This document shows positions 9,850 to 20,409 of a stretch of 64,000 nt of DNA, piece by piece; position 1 is the stretch's first letter; the number at the start of each line of letters is the position of its first letter. The notes under the pieces were generated by a model. That model did not search any database and had not been told where the DNA came from. It saw only the letters and a list, made by a program, of their open reading frames with translations. Both the position numbers and the translations under genes were made by a program. Source of the stretch: Burkholderiaceae bacterium (GTDB taxonomy: Bacteria; Pseudomonadota; Gammaproteobacteria; Burkholderiales; Burkholderiaceae_B); contig JAGOAJ010000001.1 in NCBI GenBank assembly GCA_017983955.1, forward strand, positions 124,001 to 188,000. The letters are read 5' to 3'.

Positions 9850-9863
9850 CGGGCCTATGCCCG
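9850..9863. terminator. Weak hairpin between convergent phaC and purF
   Basis: CGGGC-CTAT-GCCCG (9850-9863) forms a 5-bp stem in the 27-base gap between the two convergent stop codons. No U-tract follows on either strand, so if it terminates at all it is weak. It is the only candidate structure in the gap. Confidence 0.3.
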
Positions 9864-9871
9864 ACTACTGT

Positions 9872-11374
9872 CTAATCGCTTTTGTTGTCGGTGGTCATTT
9901 CACCGCCGACAGGCGCGGGCATACCTCGTTGACTGCTTAGGCGCGCCAGATAAGCCGCGTCGATATCACCAGTCACGTAATCGCCGCTAAAGCACGAAGA
10001 CTCAAAGTTCTGCATCGCTGGATTCAAAGCGCGTATGGACTGCTCCAGGTCAGACAAATCTTGGAAAACCAAGCCATCGGCGCCAATTTCAGCGGCGATC
10101 TGATCGGTATCCCTGCCATTGGCTATCAGTTCGGTTTGGGTGGGCATATCTATACCGTAGACATTGGGAAAGCGTACTGCCGGCGCTGCCGATGCAAAAA
10201 ACACTTTGTTAGCACCCGCTGCACGCGCCATCTCAACAATTTGCCGACTGGTGGTCCCGCGCACGATAGAATCGTCCACCAGTAATACATTTTTGCCCCG
10301 GAACTCCATGTCTATTGCACTAAGTTTTTGGCGCACGGATTTTTTCCGTACCGCCTGACCCGGCATGATAAAGGTACGGCCTATATAGCGATTTTTGATA
10401 AAACCTTCGCGGTAGCTTAGATCCAGGCGCGCAGCCAGTTGCATGGCTGAAGGCCGCGATGAATCGGGTATGGGCATAACCACGTCAATTTCGCCCAGGC
10501 GAAGGATTTTAGCTAACTTATCACCCAGATGTTCGCCCATATTTAGCCGAGCATCGTAGACCGATACCCCATCCATCAGGGAATCCGGTCGCGCAAAATA
10601 TACGTACTCGAATACACAAGGGGTCAATATCGGGTTCTCGGCGCACTGACGGCTGCTTAAGTTGCCGTCGTGATCTATACATATGGCTTCGCCTGGTGCA
10701 ATATCACGCACCAAGGTAAAACCGCAGCCGGTTAAGGCCACAGATTCGGACGCCACCATCCATTCAGTCCCCTGTTCAGTCTGCATAGAACCCAGACACA
10801 AAGGTCGTATCCCATGGGGATCACGAAATGCTACCAGACCGTAATTGGCAATTTGCGCAATGACGGCATAAGCGCCACGTGCGCGACGATGGACCGATGC
10901 GACGGCGTTAAAAATGGTGTTCTCGTCCAGCGAAGTGCCGGTCGTGGCCAACTGCAGTTCGTGAGCAAAGACATTCAACAACACTTCGGAATCAGAGTTG
11001 GTGTTGATGTGGCGCCTATCCACCCGGAATAGCGCTTCGCGCAATTCACGCCAGTTGGTCAAGTTGCCGTTATGCACAAATGTAATGCCAAATGGCGCAT
11101 TCACATACAACGGCTGGGCCTCATCAACACTATCGCTGGACCCCGCGGTCGGATAACGTACTTGGCCCAAGCCGCTATTACCTGGCAGCGACCGCATATC
11201 GCGTGTCCGGAATACATCGCGCACTAGCCCATGGGCTTTATGCATATTAAAAAACTGCTCGTGTGCCGTTGCCATACCCGCAGCATCCTGACCACGATGT
11301 TGCAACAGCAGCAAGCTATCGTAAATCAGCTGGTTTACGGGGCCTTTAGATGCAACCCCAACAATTCCGCACAT
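9872..11374 (-). CDS. purF: Amidophosphoribosyltransferase
   Basis: First committed enzyme of purine synthesis, making phosphoribosylamine from PRPP and glutamine. The start MCGIVGV exposes the catalytic N-terminal Cys once Met is removed; the glutaminase half is followed by a phosphoribosyltransferase domain with the PRPP loop [14 protein letters not shown]. Length is 500 residues, as in E. coli. An AGGAAGGG lies just before the ATG. It is the last gene of the minus-strand run folC - SPOR protein - cvpA - purF, and cvpA-purF is a conserved pair in proteobacteria. Confidence 0.97.
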   Translation of the reverse strand: MCGIVGVASKGPVNQLIYDSLLLLQHRGQDAAGMATAHEQFFNMHKAHGLVRDVFRTRDMRSLPGNSGLGQVRYPTAGSSDSVDEAQPLYVNAPFGITFVHNGNLTNWRELREALFRVDRRHINTNSDSEVLLNVFAHELQLATTGTSLDENTIFNAVASVHRRARGAYAVIAQIANYGLVAFRDPHGIRPLCLGSMQTEQGTEWMVASESVALTGCGFTLVRDIAPGEAICIDHDGNLSSRQCAENPILTPCVFEYVYFARPDSLMDGVSVYDARLNMGEHLGDKLAKILRLGEIDVVMPIPDSSRPSAMQLAARLDLSYREGFIKNRYIGRTFIMPGQAVRKKSVRQKLSAIDMEFRGKNVLLVDDSIVRGTTSRQIVEMARAAGANKVFFASAAPAVRFPNVYGIDMPTQTELIANGRDTDQIAAEIGADGLVFQDLSDLEQSIRALNPAMQNFESSCFSGDYVTGDIDAAYLARLSSQRGMPAPVGGEMTTDNKSD

Positions 11375-11395
11375 GTTCCCTTCCTGTGAATGCGA

Positions 11396-11884
11396 TCAAT
11401 AAGGTAACCAAGACGCCAGCGAAGGCGGCAGCAGCTGTTTGATTTGCTGCACGCTTTTTACCACCGCTGACGACAGCCTGGCGTCTACCCACCAGGATTC
11501 CTGGGGTAGCTCGGTATAACCTGCTAGCCCCACCAACGTTAAAATTAATAAAATACCGCGTAATAGCCCGAACAAGGCCCCCAATCCGTGATCCGCAGGG
11601 GTCAGGCCGGTTTTCTTGATCAAGGCAGCCAAGGTCATATTAACCAGGCCCACCAGCAGCAAAACAATAATAAATACCGAGCCATACCCCGCCACCGTAC
11701 GCAGCAAGGTGTTGTCGAACCAAGCCAGTAACCAGGCGGACACCGTAGGCCCCCACCAGATGGCGATTACAAACGCAAAAACATAGGCAAACAGCGACAG
11801 CACTTCTTTGATTAGGCCGCGTATCAGGCCTAATAATGCTGACACCCCCAGGGTGGTCAGCACTATGTAGTCAAAGCCGGTCAC
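11396..11884 (-). CDS. cvpA: CvpA-family membrane protein
   Basis: Inner-membrane protein of 162 residues with four hydrophobic segments, related to E. coli CvpA, first described for colicin V production and later linked to envelope stress and bile tolerance; its molecular role is unclear. The FDYIVLTTLGVSALLGLIRG start and the following EVLSLFAYV are typical. It starts with GTG at 11884, and that GTGA overlaps the TGA of the upstream SPOR-domain gene, indicating translational coupling. purF follows after 21 bases. Confidence 0.9.
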   Translation of the reverse strand: MTGFDYIVLTTLGVSALLGLIRGLIKEVLSLFAYVFAFVIAIWWGPTVSAWLLAWFDNTLLRTVAGYGSVFIIVLLLVGLVNMTLAALIKKTGLTPADHGLGALFGLLRGILLILTLVGLAGYTELPQESWWVDARLSSAVVKSVQQIKQLLPPSLASWLPY

Positions 11885-12669
11885 TTGGCCGAGATGAAAC
11901 TGTTGTCATAGCCCAGCGCGCGTAAACGTGCCTGGGCGGCCTGGGCCGCATCACGCGAGGGGAAAGGCCCCACGCGCAAGCGATAGGTGCTTTTGTCATT
12001 GACAGTGGCATTTTCCACATAAGCGTTGGTGACACCCGAACTGATTAGCTTGTCGCGACGCGACTGAGCATCCTTATCAGTAGTGTAGGCAGCGATTTGC
12101 AAGGTAAAACTGCCACCAGTCGAGGCTGCCGCTGCCGGCTTGGCAGGGGACCGCCCTTCAAGCAGGGCTAGCGCCACTGAGCCGTCGTCTGTACGCGAGC
12201 CGCTAGGCTTAGCAACAGGCTTGGCTGGCGTTTCAGGCTTGGGTTCTGGTTTCGCCACAGGGGGTTGAGGCGCCTCGGGTGTAGCGGCGACCATAGGGGG
12301 TTCCACAGCTTGGGGCTGAGTAATGGTGTCCTGCTGCACTGTACCTGACGCAATGCCGGCCAGTTCGTCGGTCAAGGACGTGTCTGGCTGGGTATGATCG
12401 GGCGTAGGGATGACAGCGACATCCGGTGCGGGGATAGGCGGTACGCCTGCAGGTATCACTACCAGCGATGCGGGCGGTACGGTGGTGTCGGGAGTGTCAT
12501 CAAACAGCATGGGCACAACAATTACCGCAGCTAGCACCAAGACCAGCGCGCCTATAAGACGACGACGTGCCCGACCCCGCAGCTCTGCTGCCTGTGCCTC
12601 GCTGGACATGGACGACCGTGTACGTGAACCGGAGCCCGATGTTGGCTCGTTACGAGAGAACAATCCCAT
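11881..12669 (-). CDS. SPOR-domain protein (DedD-like)
   Basis: Bitopic inner-membrane protein of 262 residues: a short basic cytoplasmic N-terminus, one membrane helix (about 38-56), a long Pro/Ala/Lys-rich periplasmic linker, and a C-terminal SPOR domain (about 187-262, beginning GSFTLQIAAYTT). SPOR domains bind denuded peptidoglycan at the division septum, and DedD has a role in E. coli constriction. ATG at 12669 (MGLFSRNEP) is chosen over an in-frame TTG at 12696. Its position between folC and cvpA matches the classical folC-dedD-cvpA-purF order. Confidence 0.88.
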   Translation of the reverse strand: MGLFSRNEPTSGSGSRTRSSMSSEAQAAELRGRARRRLIGALVLVLAAVIVVPMLFDDTPDTTVPPASLVVIPAGVPPIPAPDVAVIPTPDHTQPDTSLTDELAGIASGTVQQDTITQPQAVEPPMVAATPEAPQPPVAKPEPKPETPAKPVAKPSGSRTDDGSVALALLEGRSPAKPAAAASTGGSFTLQIAAYTTDKDAQSRRDKLISSGVTNAYVENATVNDKSTYRLRVGPFPSRDAAQAAQARLRALGYDNSFISAK

Positions 12670-12723
12670 GTAGCAACAACCTATTCTATAAAACAAGGCC
12701 AGTGCAACGGACTGGCTAGCGGA

Positions 12724-14121
12724 TCAGGATGATGGACGACTCAATATATCCAACACAGGACCTACCGTTGCAAATGAACCGAATACTAAGATTCTATCAT
12801 TGTCGCTGGCCTGTTTTCGCGCCTCCGCAAAGGCTAGTGCCGGATCGTTAAAACTAGAAACAACTACTTGTTCGTGATCCACCGGCTTCTTGGGTACTGC
12901 CTTGACGCCAGGACGTTCTGAAACGGCAGCCGCCAAGGTGGGATCAAGGGTTGGCTGCGTTTGGACAACTGGACCAGCAGCAAGCACCTGACGCACTATG
13001 TCGGCTAATTGTTCGCCGGACAAGCCACGCGGACCTTCCAGCCCAGCGCAATACCAGCGATCCACCCGACTAGCCAGGCGCTTAATGACACTGGCTGCAT
13101 CTTTATCTTTAAACATACCCACCACCGCGTGGGTCTGCTGGAAGCTGGACATATTATCCAAATTTTGCCCCAGCGCAGCAGCTGCGTGCTGATTATGAGC
13201 CACATCCAGTACTATCGCCGGCGTACCAGGCAATATCTGCAGGCGGCCAGGCAAAGACACCTGGGCCAGGCCAACTCGGATAGCCTGCTGCGGCACCAAC
13301 AAAGTTAGACGCAGCGCCTCGATGGCGGCCAGCGCAGCCGAAGCATTCAATAATTGATTGGCGCCACGCAGGGCCGGATAAGCCAAGCCACTACGACGTT
13401 GAGCACGACCGCCAAAGGCCCACTGCTGCCTATCGCCGGAATAATTGAAATCCGTGCCAAATAGCCACAGGTCGGCGCCTATATCGCGAGCGTAATCAAT
13501 AACCGTCTGAGGGGGCACGGGATCGGCACAAATGGCGGGCTTGCCTGCACGAAACACATGGGCTTTTTCCCAGCCGATTTTTTCGCGCGTATCGCCCAGA
13601 TATTCAGTGTGATCTATGTCTATGCTGGTGATGATGGCGCAGTCGGCATCGACCAGATTGACGGCATCAAGACGCCCTCCTAGCCCAACTTCCAACACCG
13701 CGACATCAACACCCTGCTGTTTAAACAGCATCAGGGCAGCCAGGGTGGTGTATTCAAAGTAGCTTAGGGAGATATCGCCCCTGGTCTGCTCAATCTGTAC
13801 CAGCTGGCTGACGATCTGTGCGTCAGTAGCCATCTCGCCATTCAGGCGTATGCGTTCGTTAAAACTGATCAGATGCGGCGAGGTGTAAACACCGGTCTTG
13901 TAGCCAGCTGCCAACAATATGGCTTCCAGCATGGCGCAGACCGATCCCTTGCCATTGGTGCCCGCCACCGTAATCTTGACGTAAGGCGTAGCCAGCGACA
14001 AACGTTGGGCAACCGCCCGGATACGATCCAGACCCATATCTATGGTGGTGTGGTGCAGGGATTCCAGATAGGCCAACCATTGCGGCAAGCTAGCGTTGGC
14101 GTCAGGTACAGAGTGGGACAT
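12724..14121 (-). CDS. folC: Bifunctional folylpolyglutamate / dihydrofolate synthase
   Basis: Adds glutamate to dihydropteroate to make dihydrofolate, then extends the polyglutamate tail of reduced folates. The ATP-binding loop GTNGKGS is at residues 54-60 and the Mur-ligase-like central domain (EVGLGGRLDAVN) is clear. The 465 residues are slightly longer than E. coli FolC; the region about 390-430 (around KAVPKKPVDHE) looks like a family-variable insertion. The ATG at 14121 follows GGTGA at a good distance; a GTG two codons upstream is less likely. Confidence 0.95.
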   Translation of the reverse strand: MSHSVPDANASLPQWLAYLESLHHTTIDMGLDRIRAVAQRLSLATPYVKITVAGTNGKGSVCAMLEAILLAAGYKTGVYTSPHLISFNERIRLNGEMATDAQIVSQLVQIEQTRGDISLSYFEYTTLAALMLFKQQGVDVAVLEVGLGGRLDAVNLVDADCAIITSIDIDHTEYLGDTREKIGWEKAHVFRAGKPAICADPVPPQTVIDYARDIGADLWLFGTDFNYSGDRQQWAFGGRAQRRSGLAYPALRGANQLLNASAALAAIEALRLTLLVPQQAIRVGLAQVSLPGRLQILPGTPAIVLDVAHNQHAAAALGQNLDNMSSFQQTHAVVGMFKDKDAASVIKRLASRVDRWYCAGLEGPRGLSGEQLADIVRQVLAAGPVVQTQPTLDPTLAAAVSERPGVKAVPKKPVDHEQVVVSSFNDPALAFAEARKQASDNDRILVFGSFATVGPVLDILSRPSS

Positions 14122-14140
14122 ATTCACCGCTTATGACAAT

Positions 14141-14173
14141 AAAAAATGGCAGGTGCTGATGATAGCACCTGCC
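14141..14173 (-). terminator. Intrinsic terminator of the aceE-aceF-lpdA operon
   Basis: Reading on the minus strand just after the lpdA stop, a perfect 10-bp stem (AGCACCTGCC at 14164-14173 and its complement at 14148-14157, six-base loop) is followed after one base by six T (14141-14146). Stem strength and U-run are textbook. It separates the pyruvate dehydrogenase operon from folC. Confidence 0.9.
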
Positions 14174-14210
14174 AACAGGACCAACAGCCCCGGCATTGCT
14201 GCCTACAGGG

Positions 14211-16031
14211 CTATTTTCGGCGTGCTGCAGGCAGATCGGTGCAACTACCGTTGGCGACCTCGGCTGCCATGCCTACGGACTCACCCAGGGTGGGGTGTGG
14301 GTGTATGGTCTTGCCGATATCAACGGAGTCAGCCCCCATCTCTATAGCCAGAGCCACTTCACTGATCAGATCGCCAGCGCCGGTGCCTACGATGGCGCCA
14401 CCCAGTATGCGATTGCTGGCCTCGTCGAAGATCAGCTTGGTAAAGCCTTCGTCGCGGTTATTAGCGATCGCCCGACCAGATGCTGCCCAGGGGAACACGC
14501 CCTTGCGCACGGCAATGCCATCTTTCTTGGCCTCGTCTTCGGTCAGACCTACCCAAGCCACTTCAGGGTTGGTGTATGCCACCGATGGAATCACACGGGC
14601 GTCGAAATAACTTTTCTGGCCCGCAATAACTTCAGCCGCCACATGCGCTTCGTGAACCGCTTTGTGCGCCAACATGGGCTGACCAACAATATCGCCTATG
14701 GCAAAGATATGCGGCACGTTGGTGCGCATCTGATTATCTACCGAGATAAAGCCCCGGTCAGTGACCGCAATACCGGCCTTTTCAGCAGCCAGATGAAGGC
14801 CGTTGGGCAGACGGCCCACTGCCTGCAACACCAGATCGTAACGCTGCGGTTCGGATGGTGCGTTCTTGCCTTCAAAAGTGACCCATATCCCGTCCTCGCG
14901 GGCTTCTGCGCCCACGGTCTTGGTGTCTGTCATGACGTGATCAAAACGCCCAGCATTGTATTTTTGCCAGACCTTGACCAAATCACGATCAGCGCCCTGC
15001 ATAAGGCCGCTTAGCATTTCCACCACATCCAGACGAGCGCCCAGGGATGAATAGACCGTACCCATTTCCAAACCTATGATGCCGCCACCTACTATCAGCA
15101 TTTTTTTCGGGATGCTGGCCAGTTCCAGTGCGCCAGTGGAGTCTACGATGCGTGGATCTTCAGGGAAGAAAGGCAGCTTAACGGAACGACTGCCAGCAGC
15201 CACAATGGCGGAGTCAAAGCGTATGGTGCGGATCTGCCCCTGATCATCGGTCACGCTTAGGTGGTGAGGATCAACAAAACGTCCGTAACCCGTGATGACA
15301 TCGACTTTGCGTGCCTTGGCCATGCCAGCCAGGCCGCCAGTCAATTTGCCGACCACACTGTTTTTATGAGCACGTAACTTGTCCAGATCTATGGTGGGCG
15401 CGGCAAAGGCAATGCCGTGATCAGCCATAGACTGGGCCTCATCCAAGACCGCTACGGTGTGCAGCAAAGCTTTAGAAGGTATGCAACCTACGTTCAGGCA
15501 AACGCCGCCCAACGTGGCATAACGTTCAACCAACACCACCTTCAGGCCCAAGTCAGCCGCGCGAAACGCCGCTGAATAACCGCCAGGGCCCGCCCCCAGA
15601 ACCAGCACATCGTATTGCGCATCCGATGTTCCGGTATAGCTGTCTGCCGCAGGGGCAGCCTGAGTTGCAGCGGTCGCTGCTGCAGCCTGAACTACGGGAG
15701 CCTGGGCCACCTCGGCCTTAGCAGCCGCAGGTGCTGATGATTGGGCAGCGGGTACTGCATCGGCAACCGGTGCAGGTTTAGCAGCCGGCGCCTGAGCGGC
15801 TTCGATCTGGACTATGGCCGACCCTTCAGTGACCTTGTCACCGATTTTCACCAGAATAGCTTTGACCACGCCACCCTGGGTCGCCGGAATCTCCATCGAA
15901 GCCTTATCGGACTCTACGGTAATCAGGCTTTGTTCCGCCTGTATGGTGTCGCCCACTGCCACCAGGATTTCAATGACATCGACTTCGGCGACATCGCCTA
16001 TGTCGGGCACATTCAGTTCTGTGATACTCAT
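14211..16031 (-). CDS. lpdA: Dihydrolipoyl dehydrogenase (E3) with N-terminal lipoyl domain
   Basis: E3 of pyruvate dehydrogenase, reoxidising dihydrolipoyl groups with FAD and NAD+. The 606 residues comprise an N-terminal lipoyl domain (lipoylated K43 in ESDKASME), an Ala/Pro-rich swinging linker (about 80-135), and the E3 core with FAD-binding [13 protein letters not shown], redox-active disulfide in [13 protein letters not shown] and the C-terminal HPHPTLGE active-site segment. A lipoyl domain fused to E3 is known from several betaproteobacteria and Neisseria. It follows aceF by 11 bases and ends the operon. Confidence 0.95.
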   Translation of the reverse strand: MSITELNVPDIGDVAEVDVIEILVAVGDTIQAEQSLITVESDKASMEIPATQGGVVKAILVKIGDKVTEGSAIVQIEAAQAPAAKPAPVADAVPAAQSSAPAAAKAEVAQAPVVQAAAATAATQAAPAADSYTGTSDAQYDVLVLGAGPGGYSAAFRAADLGLKVVLVERYATLGGVCLNVGCIPSKALLHTVAVLDEAQSMADHGIAFAAPTIDLDKLRAHKNSVVGKLTGGLAGMAKARKVDVITGYGRFVDPHHLSVTDDQGQIRTIRFDSAIVAAGSRSVKLPFFPEDPRIVDSTGALELASIPKKMLIVGGGIIGLEMGTVYSSLGARLDVVEMLSGLMQGADRDLVKVWQKYNAGRFDHVMTDTKTVGAEAREDGIWVTFEGKNAPSEPQRYDLVLQAVGRLPNGLHLAAEKAGIAVTDRGFISVDNQMRTNVPHIFAIGDIVGQPMLAHKAVHEAHVAAEVIAGQKSYFDARVIPSVAYTNPEVAWVGLTEDEAKKDGIAVRKGVFPWAASGRAIANNRDEGFTKLIFDEASNRILGGAIVGTGAGDLISEVALAIEMGADSVDIGKTIHPHPTLGESVGMAAEVANGSCTDLPAARRK

Positions 16032-16042
16032 GCAGATACTCC

Positions 16043-17434
16043 TTAGAGGGCTACGCGGCGAAAATCGGACAGCAAGCTGCCCAGATAGGCATTAAACCGC
16101 GCAGCGGCAGCGCCATCTATGACTCGGTGATCAAAGGACAAGGACAGCGGCAGCATCAAGCGAGGCTGAAATTTCTTACCATTCCAGACCGGCTGAATTG
16201 CCGAACGCGACACCCCTAAAATAGCCACTTCCGGGGCATTGATAATCGGCGTAAATGAAGTGCCGCCTATACCACCCAAGGAAGAGATCGAGAAGCACCC
16301 GCCCTGCATCTGAGCTGGCGACAATTTGCCGCTACGCGCTAGCGCAGCCAGCTCCGACATTTCCTGGGCAAGCTCAGCCACACCTTTTTTGTCGGCATCG
16401 CGTATCACAGGCACCACCAAGCCGTTGGGCGTGTCGGCCGCAAAGCCTATGTGGTAATACTGTTTGAGTATGAGCTGATCACCGTCCAACGAGGCATTGA
16501 ACTGGGGAAACTTCTTCAGGGCCGCGACTATCGCCTTGATCAAAAAGGCCAGCATAGTGATTTTTATGCCGTCTTTCGCTTGTTCGTTGTTAAGCGTTAC
16601 CCGCAAGTCTTCCAAGTCAGTGATATCAGCCACATCGTTATTGGTGACATGGGGAATCATGACCCAGTTGCGATGCAGATTGGCGCCAGAAATTTTCTGT
16701 ATGCGTGACAAGGGCTTGGTTTCAATTGCACCAAACTTGGCAAAATCGACTTTGGGCCAACCCAGCACGGTAAAGCCACCATCGGAGGCCCCCCCCACCG
16801 CTGCGCTTGTTCCAGTCGCCAAGGACTGTTTCACAAACTGGCGCACGTCATCCAGAGTAATACGCTGTTTAGCACCGGAACCGCTGACCAAGCTTAGATC
16901 GACGCCCAATTCACGAGCAAACTTGCGTACCGATGGCGATGCATGGGGCAAGTTGCGTAAAGGTACTGCAGCGTCTGCAAAGGCTTCCGTCGGTGAGCGG
17001 CGCTCTGGGGCCATGGACGCCAGCGCTGCAGGCGTGGCTGCAGCGCTGCTATTGGCAGCATCAGTGACCTCTGGTGCAGGGCTGGCAGCAACTGCCTCTA
17101 CCGCTGGCGCGGCAGGTTCTGCTACCGGCGCTGCCTGAGTATCAACAGTTTGGGTATCAGATGGCGTGGCGGCAGCCAGCTGGCTGTCGGCCGCCTGAGG
17201 CTGTATAGACAATATGGTCGAGCCCTGTTTGATCTTGTCGCCGACCTTGACCTGCAAAGACGTAATTTTGCCCGCATCGGTAGCCGGAATTTCCATGGAA
17301 GCCTTATCAGACTCCACAGTAATCAGACTTTGTTCGGCATTGATCTGGTCACCCACTGCGACCAATACTTCAATGACCTCAACCTCGTCGAAATCACCAA
17401 TGTCCGGGACTTTGATATCTATAGTTGTGCTCAT
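16043..17434 (-). CDS. aceF: Pyruvate dehydrogenase E2, dihydrolipoyl acetyltransferase
   Basis: Core acetyltransferase of the pyruvate dehydrogenase complex, moving acetyl from lipoate to CoA. It has a single lipoyl domain (K44 in ESDKASME), an Ala-rich linker, a peripheral-subunit-binding domain ([15 protein letters not shown], about residues 165-179) and a catalytic domain ending with the active-site DHRVIDGA. At 463 residues it is shorter than E. coli AceF, which has three lipoyl domains; here one further lipoyl domain sits on E3. It lies 12 bases after aceE. Confidence 0.95.
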   Translation of the reverse strand: MSTTIDIKVPDIGDFDEVEVIEVLVAVGDQINAEQSLITVESDKASMEIPATDAGKITSLQVKVGDKIKQGSTILSIQPQAADSQLAAATPSDTQTVDTQAAPVAEPAAPAVEAVAASPAPEVTDAANSSAAATPAALASMAPERRSPTEAFADAAVPLRNLPHASPSVRKFARELGVDLSLVSGSGAKQRITLDDVRQFVKQSLATGTSAAVGGASDGGFTVLGWPKVDFAKFGAIETKPLSRIQKISGANLHRNWVMIPHVTNNDVADITDLEDLRVTLNNEQAKDGIKITMLAFLIKAIVAALKKFPQFNASLDGDQLILKQYYHIGFAADTPNGLVVPVIRDADKKGVAELAQEMSELAALARSGKLSPAQMQGGCFSISSLGGIGGTSFTPIINAPEVAILGVSRSAIQPVWNGKKFQPRLMLPLSLSFDHRVIDGAAAARFNAYLGSLLSDFRRVAL

Positions 17435-17446
17435 GTTCTTGTTCCC

Positions 17447-20155
17447 TTAAGCGTGATGCGGGTTAGCTTTGTCAGGATTAATGCCATATTTCCTGATCGC
17501 TTCCGAGACCTTGGACAGGGGCAGCTTGCCTTCGTCAGCCAGACTACGCAAGGCAGCCAACACCACAAAGTACCGGTCTATTTCAAAGTGCTCGCGCAGC
17601 TTGCTGCGGAAATCGGAACGGCCATAACCATCGGCACCCAATACCTTCAGTGAACGTCCGTGTGGAACAAAAGGACGTATCTGGTCGCCAAAAGCCTTCA
17701 TGTAGTCAGTGGAAACCACGATGGGGCCTACGGTCTCGCTAAGCTGCTTGGTGACATAAGGCAACGGCGCGTTGGTGTCTTCAGGGTGCAGCATGGAATA
17801 GCGTTCGCAGTCCATGCCATCACGCCTAAGTTCGGTGAAGCTGGTTACGCTCCAGACGTCCGAACCTATGCCCCAATCTGTGCTTAGCAAATCCTGGGCT
17901 GCAATGACTTCGCGCAGTATGGTGCCCGAACCCATCAGCTGAACACGCAAGTCAGTTTCTTCAGTGGATTTGAATTTGTACATCCCACGTATGATGCCTT
18001 CCTCGTCTCCAGGCGTAAGTCCAGGCTGCGGGTAGTTTTCGTTCATGACGGTGACGTAATAGAAAACGTTTTCCTGGTTTTCCACCATGCGCTTCAGGCC
18101 GTCCTGAATGATGACAGCGAGTTCGTGACCAAAAGTAGGGTCATAAGACACGCAGTTAGGTATCAAGGACGACTGGATATGGCTGTGGCCGTCTTCATGC
18201 TGCAAGCCTTCGCCATTCAGTGTGGTGCGCCCTGCCGTACCGCCCAGCAAGAAACCACGTGCCTGCATATCGCCTGCTGCCCAAGCCAGATCGCCCACAC
18301 GCTGAAATCCGAACATCGAGTAATAGATGTAGAACGGAATCATGATGCGGTTGTTGGTGGAATAGGACGTGGCCGCCGCTATCCAGGAACTGAAACCGCC
18401 CGCCTCGTTAATGCCTTCCTGCAGCAATTGGCCATTAGCAGCTTCGCGGTAGTACATCACCTGATCTTTATCGACCGGCGTGTATTTCTGACCTTCTGGC
18501 GCGTAAATACCAATTTGACGGAACAGGCCTTCCATACCGAAAGTACGGGACTCGTCGACCATGATGGGGACTACCCGTTCGCTAAGCTGCTTGTCGCGCA
18601 GTATCTGATTAATGATACGCACGAAGGCCTGGGTGGTGGAAATTTCACGGCCTTCGGCAGTGGGTTCCAGCACGGCTTTGAACGTTTGCAGATCGGGCGT
18701 AGTCAGATGTTCGTCTGAACGGGTGCGGCGCTTGGGCAAATAACCGCCCAAGGCCTTGCGGCGTTCGTGCAGGTAGAGCATTTCCGGCGAGTCGTCGGCT
18801 GGCCTGAAGTAAGGCAGTTCTTGCAACTGATCGTCGGGCACTGGGATATTGAAGCGATCGCGGAATTCGCGTACAGCGTCCACATCCAGTTTCTTTTGCT
18901 GGTGCGTGGGGTTTTTGGCCTGGCCACTGTGACCCATGCCATAACCTTTAATAGTTTTGGCCAGAATAACCGTGGGCTGGCCTTTATGCTTGGTGGCGGC
19001 ATCAAAGGCTGCAAATACCTTATGGGGGTCATGACCACCACGATTCAAGCGCCAGATGTCCTCGTCGCTCATGCGGCTGACCATTTCCAGCAACTTGGGG
19101 TGCTTGCCAAAGAAGTGCTCGCGCACGAATTTGCCATCGTGAGCCTTGTAGGCCTGGTATTCACCATCCACGGACTCTTCCATAACACGGCGCAATATGC
19201 CTTCTTTATCACGTGCCAACAAGGGATCCCAATAGCCTCCCCAAATCAGCTTGATGACATTCCAGCCGCTGCCCCGGAAGTCGCCTTCCAGTTCCTGGAT
19301 GATTTTGCCATTGCCACGCACCGGGCCGTCCAGCCTTTGCAGGTTGCAGTTAACGACGAAAATCAGGTTATCCAGCTTTTCACGCGAGGCCAGGCCGATA
19401 GCACCCAAGGATTCAGGCTCGTCCATTTCGCCATCACCGCAAAATACCCAGACCTTGCGATTGCTGGTGTCGGCAATGCCACGGGCATGTAAATACTTCA
19501 GGAAACGGGCCTGATAAATAGCCATCATGGGTCCTAGACCCATGGATACTGTAGGAAACTGCCAGAATTCCGGCATGAGTTTGGGGTGGGGATAAGACGG
19601 TATGCCTTTGCCGTCAACCTCTTGGCGGAAATTGTCCAATTGCTCGTCGGTCAAGCGACCCTCTAGCCAAGCACGGCCATAGACGCCAGGCGAGGAGTGC
19701 CCCTGGAAATACACCAAGTCGCCGCCATGATCTTCGGTTTCCGCATGCCAGAAGTGATTCTGACCGCAACCTATCATGGTTGCCAAGGATGCAAAAGAAG
19801 CAATGTGGCCACCCAGGTCGCCGCCATCAGCAGGATGATGGCTATTAGCCTTGACCACCATCGCCATAGCGTTCCAACGCACATACGAACGCAGGCGCTC
19901 TTCCAGCACCAAATCACCAGGATGCGCAGGTTCCAGCCCTGGCGGTATGGTGTTGACGTAAGCAGTATTGGGCGAAAACGGGATATGGGCACCAGAGCGG
20001 CGTGCTAAATCTATTAAGCGCTCTAGAAGAAAGTGAGCGCGTTCTGGACCTTCACGATCCAGCACAGCTTCCAGAGCTTCAAGCCACTCTTGGGTTTCTA
20101 AGGCTTCATCAGACGATGCGCTGGATGAAGTGTTTACTTGATCAAGAGAGGACAT
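17447..20155 (-). CDS. aceE: Pyruvate dehydrogenase E1, homodimeric
   Basis: Thiamine-diphosphate-dependent decarboxylase that feeds acetyl groups to AceF. The 901-residue homodimeric type shows the ThDP motif beginning GDGEMDEPES and ending in NCNLQRLDGPV. The frame can be read 34 codons further upstream, but the ATG at 20155 (MSSLDQVNTS) has an AGGAGA at ideal spacing and the extension is promoter DNA. First gene of aceE-aceF-lpdA, divergent from a sensor kinase gene 255 bases away. Confidence 0.96.
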   Translation of the reverse strand: MSSLDQVNTSSSASSDEALETQEWLEALEAVLDREGPERAHFLLERLIDLARRSGAHIPFSPNTAYVNTIPPGLEPAHPGDLVLEERLRSYVRWNAMAMVVKANSHHPADGGDLGGHIASFASLATMIGCGQNHFWHAETEDHGGDLVYFQGHSSPGVYGRAWLEGRLTDEQLDNFRQEVDGKGIPSYPHPKLMPEFWQFPTVSMGLGPMMAIYQARFLKYLHARGIADTSNRKVWVFCGDGEMDEPESLGAIGLASREKLDNLIFVVNCNLQRLDGPVRGNGKIIQELEGDFRGSGWNVIKLIWGGYWDPLLARDKEGILRRVMEESVDGEYQAYKAHDGKFVREHFFGKHPKLLEMVSRMSDEDIWRLNRGGHDPHKVFAAFDAATKHKGQPTVILAKTIKGYGMGHSGQAKNPTHQQKKLDVDAVREFRDRFNIPVPDDQLQELPYFRPADDSPEMLYLHERRKALGGYLPKRRTRSDEHLTTPDLQTFKAVLEPTAEGREISTTQAFVRIINQILRDKQLSERVVPIMVDESRTFGMEGLFRQIGIYAPEGQKYTPVDKDQVMYYREAANGQLLQEGINEAGGFSSWIAAATSYSTNNRIMIPFYIYYSMFGFQRVGDLAWAAGDMQARGFLLGGTAGRTTLNGEGLQHEDGHSHIQSSLIPNCVSYDPTFGHELAVIIQDGLKRMVENQENVFYYVTVMNENYPQPGLTPGDEEGIIRGMYKFKSTEETDLRVQLMGSGTILREVIAAQDLLSTDWGIGSDVWSVTSFTELRRDGMDCERYSMLHPEDTNAPLPYVTKQLSETVGPIVVSTDYMKAFGDQIRPFVPHGRSLKVLGADGYGRSDFRSKLREHFEIDRYFVVLAALRSLADEGKLPLSKVSEAIRKYGINPDKANPHHA

Positions 20156-20409
20156 TGATAGTCTCCTGTTTCTAAAGTGTTGGTACCCGGGCACTGGTTG
20201 CACTATTTGCTTTATTGCTTCTTTATACCCGATGCTGCGCCATTCCGGACTAGGCATAGAACCCCATGCCGCCCTGGTCGCCTAGCCATTCTAGGAAAGA
20301 CCTTGAGGATATTCAAGCGAAATTTCATTTTATGATATGGTTTTTCACAATGCGGGAAGCGGCCATTCCTGTAAGCGTCTAAAATGGCGGACACACTTTG
20401 TTTATTGTT
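20156..20409. promoter_or_regulatory. Divergent region between aceE and the sensor kinase
   Basis: These 254 bases must carry the aceE promoter (minus) and that of the two-component operon (plus). An AT-rich patch around 20315-20350 (AAATTTCATTTTATGATATGG and flank) is the most promoter-like section, but no hexamer pair with correct spacing stands out for either direction. No PdhR-type ATTGGTnnnACCAAT site was seen. No small gene or RNA was recognised. Confidence 0.4.

Noticed and set aside
14196-15014. 272-codon plus-strand frame opposite lpdA
   Set aside because: The lpdA frame carries all E3 motifs; the opposite frame is His/Gly-rich antisense translation without recognisable domains.
20156-20257. 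34-codon N-terminal extension of AceE
   Set aside because: The ideal ribosome binding site precedes the ATG at 20155, and the extension is not part of the E1 family.
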